In this document: positions 57,770 through 64,000 of the stretch, one piece after another | Position numbering within the stretch: position 1 is the stretch's first letter | Layout of the letters: every line of letters begins with the position of its first letter | DNA from: Ophioderma brevispina | Lineage: Eukaryota; Echinodermata; Ophiuroidea; Amphilepidida; Ophiodermatidae | Reading direction: 5' to 3' | Length of the DNA stretch: 64,000 nucleotides | Assembly: GCA_023653785.1 (NCBI GenBank) | Contig: JAMKCH010002842.1 | Coordinates: forward strand, 1 to 64,000 | The notes under the pieces: model-generated | Told to the model about the DNA's origin: nothing | Database searches by the model: none | Seen by the model: the letters and a program-made list of their open reading frames with translations, nothing else | Translations under genes and position numbers: made by a program

Positions 57770-60330
57770 AGGAGGGATTGTGATCTATGTCATGCCAACA
57801 TCCGTGTCACGGGAAATCCCTTCAGTGCACAAATTGGAAAAGTTGTTCATTTTAAATGCACGGGGCTCCCGAAGTCAATGTCGTCACTTTAACCAACCAA
57901 TTAATGACTGGTATTGTAATTCAGTGCAGAACCATGTGGTATTGTATACGACTGATTAAAATGATGACAGGGTAACTATATGTGTGATGACTGTGATTGT
58001 TGGTTCACATAACTTGTGGTAATATGAACCAAGAACAGACTCTGCTTTTGTCGACAATGATCATTCTTTTGATTGGACCTGCATTAAATGTTCAAGTGAG
58101 ACAGATTCCAAACAAGATGATCCAGCCACCAAGACGACAAACTCAATCACACAGGAAGAGAAAATCAAAAAATAACAAAACGTCTTTTCTGAAGATCGTG
58201 ATATTAATTGCCAAGTATCAAGAATCAACTTGCTCATCTTGAGATCTAATCAATGAGCACCAAGACTGATAGAGTTCAAGGTACTGAAACATGGCTCTCT
58301 TCAGACATATCCAACTCCTGAAATATTTCACGAGGTGGTTATAACATATGTCGTAGGGTCGGGGTAAAGACACCAGGTAGAGTTCTACCTAGCAGTTAAG
58401 GACGACCTATTCAGTACTGAGTTCCATCAAGGTGGAGAAGGAGATCATCTGGAATAAGAGAGAGGCTAAAGGGAGGCACTCTTTATCCTTGGAACAATTT
58501 ACAAGCCTAACCACAAAGACATCGACTCAGTTTCAGCATTACAGAAGACACTTGCTGCAATCAAAGTAAATTTCCTCCAGCGAAATCATTGTAGCTGGTG
58601 ATATGAACCAAGGCAATATTGATGGGAAAACATCTCAGTCATTTTCGAACCCTATGCCTGTAGAAAAACTGCAGAAAAGGGAAAAACACATCAACTGTCC
58701 CCGAGATGGGTAATGTAAGCATTCCCGATATCAAAAAAACTTGTCATCAAACCAGCAGGAGTTTTGAAGCTGCTTAGAGGCCTTTCTCCCAGCAAAGCAC
58801 CCGGCCCAGATAAAATTACCACCATGGGTAATTAAAATGGTTGCTGAGGAATTAACGCCTATTTTAACAGATCTGTTTCAAACTTCTGTGGATTGGGATT
58901 GTTCCTAAACAATGGAAGGGACAGCTAAAACATATCGGGAATCGTTAAGAAAGGCTGATAAATCCAAACCAGAAATAACGTCCAGTCTCACTGACCAGCA
59001 TTTTATGTAAAGTTCTGGAACATATAATTCACTCCCACATTAGTCAACATCTTGAAAATTCAACATCTTATCGGATAACAGCACGCTTAAGGGCAAAGAG
59101 AGAGCAAAGAGATCTACAGAAACTCAACTATACAGAAGCAGATGTGATCTTGCATGAAGACAGGGACAAGGAAAATACCTTATCGAAGGCACCCTGCGAT
59201 AAGGTTCCCATCGGGTTCTACCACTTCACCATTATGGTATTCGAAGCATGCAACCCTTTCTCGGATGGTGGAACTTCCAATTGGCGTACTCAACGTGTGT
59301 CTGTGATATAGAAATATCCGCCCCAGCACCAGTAATTTCCAGGGTTCCACAAGGGACGGTTTTAGAACCTCTTCTATTCCGGTGTAATAAATTATCTGCC
59401 ACAAGATCTGCAGAGTAAGACCAGACTTTTCGAAGATGACTGCGTAGTGTACTCATCGAGAAAGTCCGAGGACCACCTTCTTTCAACGACCTTGAATACG
59501 CTTTCAGAGGCAAAACAGATGGCTTATGGAGTTTAATGCTTCAAAATAACATAATGAGATCACCAACAAAAAGAACCCGACCCACCAACAAGTTTAAATT
59601 TGCGGTCAAACCTGCAAGAGGTAATTCTATACCCATACCTTGGTGTGGAACGGACAGCAACCTAAATTGGGATGGTCCACGAACAAAACCATCAAGAAGG
59701 CTAATAAAATCATGGGTTCCTGAACGGAAATGTGGTTTGTAATAAAGAAGTAAAACACGGATTATGTGGACCCTAGTGAGACCCATAAGGAGTATGGTTC
59801 GCATGATATGGGACCCCATTGTGATAAAGATATAAAGAAAACTGAGGATGGTTCAAAGACGGCGCAAGATTTGTATGAATGACTACGGGCAGAAAAATAA
59901 GAGTCTTGAAATGTTAAATAACTTGGGCTGGGACACTCTGCAGGGAGACGTAAAAACAGCAGACTGCAGATGATGTATAAAATGTTCATGGTTGGTCGGG
60001 ATCAACAGGGAGTTATATATCACACCGGCTACATACAACGAAGCAGCGGGAGAGTCATGCAAGAAGTTATTATGAACGGTAGCCAACAAACACATAACAA
60101 ATTCTCCTTCTTTCCACGAACTATAAGAGACTGGACCAACTCACTGACACTGAAGTCTACTAACCAAACCTGAAACCTTCAAACAGAGCTCAAGTAAATT
60201 TCCTGTTGTCGTCATGCGCGCGTGGTGCAAAACAATCAAGTTACGTGATGTCGTTGCGACCCCTGTCGACTAAACCATAGATAGAGATAAAGCTCGAAGA
60301 CGCAAAGCTCCTTCACAAAAAGTTGAACGG
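57770..60330 (+). mobile_element. CR1-like LINE with PHD-like finger, endonuclease and RT; degraded
   Basis: The modules appear in the expected order. A PHD-like finger at 57,978-58,100 reads C-D-D-C-D-C-W-F ... C-G-N-M ... W-x-C-x-x-C. The APE endonuclease follows: 'ETWLSSDI' near 58,287, 'LLAVKDDLFSTEF' near 58,390, 'LGTIYKPNHKDIDSVSALQ' near 58,490, and 'IIVAGDMNQGNIDW' near 58,590. The RT contains 'SPSKAPGPDKIT' near 58,788, 'VPQGTVL' at 59,345, and 'LFEDDCVVYSS' near 59,428 where intact elements have a F/Y-A-D-D box. The C-terminal tail extends to 60,330. There are many frameshifts and stops, and the RT middle (59,090-59,270) is partly collapsed. It is inactive. Confidence 0.8.
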
Positions 60331-60760
60331 ATGGTTTTCAGTGGCATTGACAGTGTACTGAAAAACAAACCCGCGGACCAAAACCAATATTGCATGTAGG
60401 TATATTAGTTAGGTAGAACGTTTATGTGACCGTAAAGTTGAGTATGACACCAATTTTTTGCTGAAAAGGATAGATTAGGGGGTGTAGAATAGAATCTGCC
60501 GGGTGCCACCTGGGGCCTCCTGAGCATTGGAGAAATCCAGAGGAGTCCGCCATAAATGATACTTTCGAATTTCAACCCTATATGATCAAAATATGGAGTT
60601 ACAAGATATACTATAGATCGATGAACAAAGTTGTATGTCACTTGGATACATTTAAGTCATACTCATATCAAAATGGAAGCCAAGCCAATAATTTTAAAAT
60701 TGCCATATAACAAAAAAAACAAAACAAATAACCTGTGATCAAAATAGAAGAGACGTACTT
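60331..60760. other. No feature recognised
   Basis: Unassigned AT-rich sequence between the LINE and the next repeat array. Confidence 0.5.
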
Positions 60761-60769
60761 AGGTTACAC

Positions 60770-61015
60770 ACCCCAGGAGATTGGCCATTCTGGCCACAGA
60801 TGAGTAGTTGCACAGTGTTGCCCATTCTGGCATCTGCACAGTGTGGGGCTGGACGGAGACTACAGTGTGGGACAGACTGGCAGTGCACATTGGGGGCCAG
60901 ATTGGCATTGCCAGTCTGGCCCAACAAGGCTGTTCAATGAGTAATTGCCAATATGGCCCCATTGCATTTGCCAATCGAGGCCAGTGTTGGCTGCCACTCT
61001 GGCCCCATGTGTCTC
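60770..61015. repeat. Degenerate array of TGGC/GCCA words
   Basis: About 245 bases rich in 'ttggcca', 'tctggcc', 'attggcattgcc' and 'gccagtctggcc' on both strands, spaced roughly 20-30 bases apart. GC content is clearly above the surroundings. It looks like a decayed minisatellite with dyad-like words. Confidence 0.6.
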
Positions 61016-61179
61016 CATAGCAATTAATGATTATGAACCAAAATCATGCTTGGTTACAGGTATTTTCTCTTCCATATTTTTAAGATGGGTAAAATGTTGG
61101 ATGATTCCAATTATCTATAAATGATATTTGGTATGCTGTTTTATCTTGTTAAAAAGGAATAAATTCATGTTTTGAGCAT

Positions 61180-62940
61180 CTTGGATGGTTTCTGGATGGT
61201 TCCCGGTGTGTTGGCTCATTTGTGTATTAAGCATGTGGTTATTGAGCATTGTCTGGACCCAATTAGCATTTGGTTTAATGGTCAAAATCATGATTTTAAC
61301 AAAAGGTGACACTGGTGGTTCCCAGAAGATTTCTGGATGGTTTGTGTTTTCGGTTCCTTTGCATTTTAATGGTTGTGAGCTTTGTCTGCGAACCGATCAA
61401 CTAGTTTGGCTCAAAATGGTCAAAATTTATGATTTTTAAACAAAGTGGACTTGGATGTACCAGATGGTTCTGGATGGTTCCGGTGTTTTAGGCTCCTTTG
61501 CGTGTATTTGTTGGTGAGCATTGTCTGGAACCCAAATTCGCATTTTGGTTCAAAAAATGGTCAAATGCATGATGTTAAACAAAAGTGGGACACTTTGGGT
61601 GGTTCCCAGAAGATTCCTGGATGGTTCCCGGTGTTTAGGTTCACTGTGGTATCAGTGGTTTTTGAGCAGTGGACTGGAACTCGATTCAACTATTTAGCTC
61701 AAAATAGTCAAATTATGATTTTTAAACAGAATGGAAACTTTGATGGTTCCCAGTGGATATGGATGGTTTCAGGTGTTTTGGTCCCTTTGCGTATTTATGG
61801 TTGTTGAGCTTTGTCTGAAACCCGATTCAACTATTTGCGTTTAAATTATGATTTTAAACAAAACGGACACTTTGGATGGTTCCCAGATGGGTTCTGGATG
61901 GTTCCCAGATGTAGATTTCTGGTGTTTTCAGCTCCTTTGTGTATTAATGGTGTTGTTGAGCAATTTTGTGGAACCCCAAATAGCATTTTGAGTTCAAACT
62001 GATTTCAAAGATCATGATTTTTAAACAAACGTGGACACTTTGGAGGTTCCGATAAGATTCTGGAATGGTTCCCGGTGTTTTGGGTTTCATTTGGTATCAG
62101 TGGTTTTTGAGCAGTGCTGAACCCGATTCAACTATTTTATTTCAAAATAGTCAAAATTATGATTTTAAACAGAAAGGACACCTTTTTGATGGTTCCAGTG
62201 GCTTCTCGGATGGTTCCGTTGTTTTTGGTCCCCCTTGGGCGGAATTAATGGTTGGTGAGTTGTCTGGAACACGATTCAACTATTGGTTATAATTACGATT
62301 TTTATGATTTTTAAACAAAAGTGGCACTTTGGATGGTCCCAGAAGATTTATGGTGGTTACCGGTGTTTTCGGTTCCTTCGGGTACCAAATGGTTTTTGAG
62401 AGTGCCTGGGACCCGATGCAATTGTTAGTTCAAAAATAGTCAAAATTATGATTCTTAAACAGAAGTGGACACATTGTGTGGTTCCCAGTAGAGTCAGGAT
62501 GGTTCCAGGTGTTGGATCCTTTGTGTATTAATGGTGTTGAGCATTGTCTGGAACCCAAATTAGCATTTGGTTCAAAATGGTCAAAAATCATGAATTTGAA
62601 ACAAAGGGTGAACACTTGGGATGGTTCTGGATGGTCCTGGTGTTTTCGGACTCCTTTGTGTATAATGGTTGTTGAGCATTATCTGGAACCCGATAAACTA
62701 TTTGGTTTAAGTATGATTTTTATGAGTTTTGAAACACAAAGTGGACACGTGGATGGTTCCCAGCTGGTTCCCCGGTGTTTTCGGCTACTTTGTGTATTAA
62801 TGGTTGTGAGCATTGTCTGGAATGCAAATTAGCTATTTTGGTTCAAAATGGTTCAAACTATTGATTTTTTAAAAAAATGCACACTTTAGATGGTTCACAG
62901 CAGATTTATGGATGTTCCCGGTATTTCGGTCCTGTGTATC
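61180..62940. repeat. Satellite of ~145 bp units, about 12 copies
   Basis: Each unit carries 'ggatggttcc', 'ggtgttttnggctcctttg', 'gtattaatggttgttgagca', 'ttgtctggaacccgattcaa', 'ggttcaaaatggtcaaaa' and 'atgatttttaaacaaa'. The last word recurs near 61,285, 61,430, 61,575, 61,718, 61,852, 62,010, 62,160, 62,305, 62,450, 62,593, 62,715 and 62,860. Unit lengths vary by indels. Open frames through it are a product of the repeat. Confidence 0.85.
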
Positions 62941-62964
62941 ACACACGTCAAGTCCGCATAACAG

Positions 62965-63475
62965 AGCGCATGGTGGCGCAGCGGATAAGCGCGGGACTCA
63001 TGATCATAAAACATTTACTCTCTAAATGAAACGAGTGAAAATTTCACTCCCCAAAAAGAGTAAACTCTTTAAACCTCCAAATGACGTGGTTTGTATTGAA
63101 AAAGAAGGAATTACCCACTCTTAAAGAGTGAACATCACTCCAAAGAGAGAGTGGATTTCCACGCGTTTTCGTGTTGTCCTTCGTTTACTCCTCAAAAGGT
63201 TGTCCTCAGTAATCTCAAACGTGTGAAAATTAACTATTTTTGAAGTGATTTTAACTCGTTTTGAGTGGAAATTCACTCTTTTAAGTACAAAACATCATTT
63301 TGGAGTGGTTGGCAAAAGGAGGTGTTTTGTTTTGTTTATCTTCGGGAGGAAATTTTCACTGTTACAGTTAGAGAGTAAATAGTAAGTACGAGCCCCGATG
63401 TTGTCTAAATGTTTGTGTCCCTGGAAAGATACTTAATCTCAATTGCCTCGGTCACCCAAGCGAAATTATGGGAGA
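62965..63475 (+). mobile_element. tRNA-derived SINE interrupted by a MITE
   Basis: The SINE head 'gcgcatggtggcgcagcgga' and 'taagcgcgggactcatgatc' (62,966-63,005) is cut before its B box. The SINE resumes after the insert at about 63,388 with 'cgagccccgatgttgtc', then 'gtgtccctggaaagatactt' and 'aattgcctcggtcaccc'. The two parts join into a conventional tRNA-like head and body, which shows that the MITE inserted after the SINE. Confidence 0.65.
63013..63382. repeat. MITE with TTTACTCTCTAA inverted ends
   Basis: The left end, TTTACTCTCTAA, and the right end, TTAGAGAGTAAA, are exact inverses. Inside, 'ttcactc', 'gagtgaa', 'actcttt' and 'aaagagt' words alternate. The unit is about 370 bp and non-coding, with the same word set as 54,175-55,030. 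Confidence 0.75.
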
Positions 63476-63559
63476 TGTTATGAGGAATATTTACAATCTA
63501 AGTGCTGATAGGGAGTGCGCTTAGCCAGCGGCAGGCCTAGATGGAAGCGAAATGATGTG

Positions 63560-63990
63560 ACAATTTTTTTGTATTTCTTTTTAGGATTAATCTCTCTCTC
63601 TTCCTTCTCTACAATCTCTCGGCCATTATTCCTTCGGTGTTCCCTACCCTCTCTCATCTCATTCTGTATGACCATACTCTCCCCCTCTCTTCATATGTCC
63701 CTCAAGTTTTCCCCCTCTACAAATTTTACGTTTTCTCTTCATTCCGTCCCTCTATCTGAACACATCTGCCTCTCCCCTTCTCCCTCTATGTACTCTCTCC
63801 CTCTCTCTCAACATTACCTGCTACAAATTAGGCACGTTTTCTGTCTCATTCCGTATTCTCTCTATAGACACCTATCTTTCTCTCTCTATCGATCTCTATA
63901 CCTCCCTCCCCGCTCTCTCTCTCTTTCTCCCTCCCCTCTCTCACTCTTTTCAGCCCGCTCTATCTCTCTCTCTAAACGTCTTGCTTGCAG
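63560..63990. repeat. CT-rich low-complexity tract
   Basis: Imperfect (TCTC/CCCT)n for over 400 bases, with minus-strand frames rich in E, R and K. The extreme end, 'cagtggcgtacca', resembles a dispersed-element boundary. Confidence 0.8.
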
Positions 63991-64000
63991 TGGCGTACCA

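Noticed and set aside
59541..59819. 92-codon minus frame
   Set aside because: It is the shadow of the LINE reverse transcriptase that reads on the + strand.
61445..61807. 120-codon + frame with repeated 'GSQ' and 'GWF' peptides
   Set aside because: It is produced by the ~145 bp satellite. The period is near a multiple of three, so frames stay open by chance.
1..64000. CRISPR arrays, bacterial operons, rRNA genes
   Set aside because: No spaced direct-repeat array of CRISPR form, no ribosome-binding-site-led gene clusters and no rRNA-like stretch were seen. Splice sites and transposons show the DNA is eukaryotic.

Overview
This is nuclear DNA from an animal with a large, repeat-rich genome. 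The window is AT-rich and has long introns with consensus GT/AG splice sites. It also has many transposon families: CR1/L2-like and RTE-like LINEs, a Penelope-like remnant, a DIRS-like fragment, an LTR, Tc1/mariner-type transposases, tRNA-derived SINEs and many MITE or foldback elements. The mix and the gene content suggest a marine invertebrate, possibly a deuterostome such as an echinoderm. That assignment is inference.

One protein-coding gene is well supported, on the + strand from 12,961 to 46,307. It encodes a GH3-domain protein of the animal GHDC type, about 650 residues long. The exons are 12,961-13,102 (start codon and membrane anchor), 24,375-25,406 (large N-terminal domain), 27,381-27,525, 29,508-29,672, 31,070-31,209, a frame-broken exon near 43,337-43,445, and a terminal exon at 46,086-46,307. 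Reading phases match across exons 1-5, and the conserved GH3 motifs appear in the expected order. A near-identical copy of exon 1 with a related upstream flank lies at 50,832-50,973 and probably begins a tandem paralogue that runs out of the window. The terminal exon also occurs as a broken copy at 44,631.

Region by region: 1-12,900 holds 5' flanking repeats (an inverted repeat partner, a LINE 3' end, palindromic modules, a tRNA-like unit, an LTR and a CACTG MITE). Intron 1 (13-24 kb) holds a 4.5 kb foldback element with a SINE and an RTE fragment inside, an antisense LINE tail, a transposase pseudogene and a local duplication with a presence/absence insert. Introns 2-4 hold a LINE remnant, a Penelope-like remnant and a 1.06 kb palindrome that ends 12 bases before exon 5. 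Intron 5 holds a 4.6 kb head-to-tail duplication and a Tc1-like fragment. From 46 to 50 kb there is an antisense LINE. From 52 to 64 kb there are MITEs, two sense-strand LINEs, a 145-bp satellite, a SINE split by a MITE, and a CT-rich tract.

Several duplicated segments (21.7/23.4 kb, 31.4/35.9 kb, 44.1/45.6 kb) differ mainly by small insertions and deletions. This pattern suggests unresolved haplotypes or poorly polished long reads. It may explain the broken exons, so pseudogene calls here are provisional.
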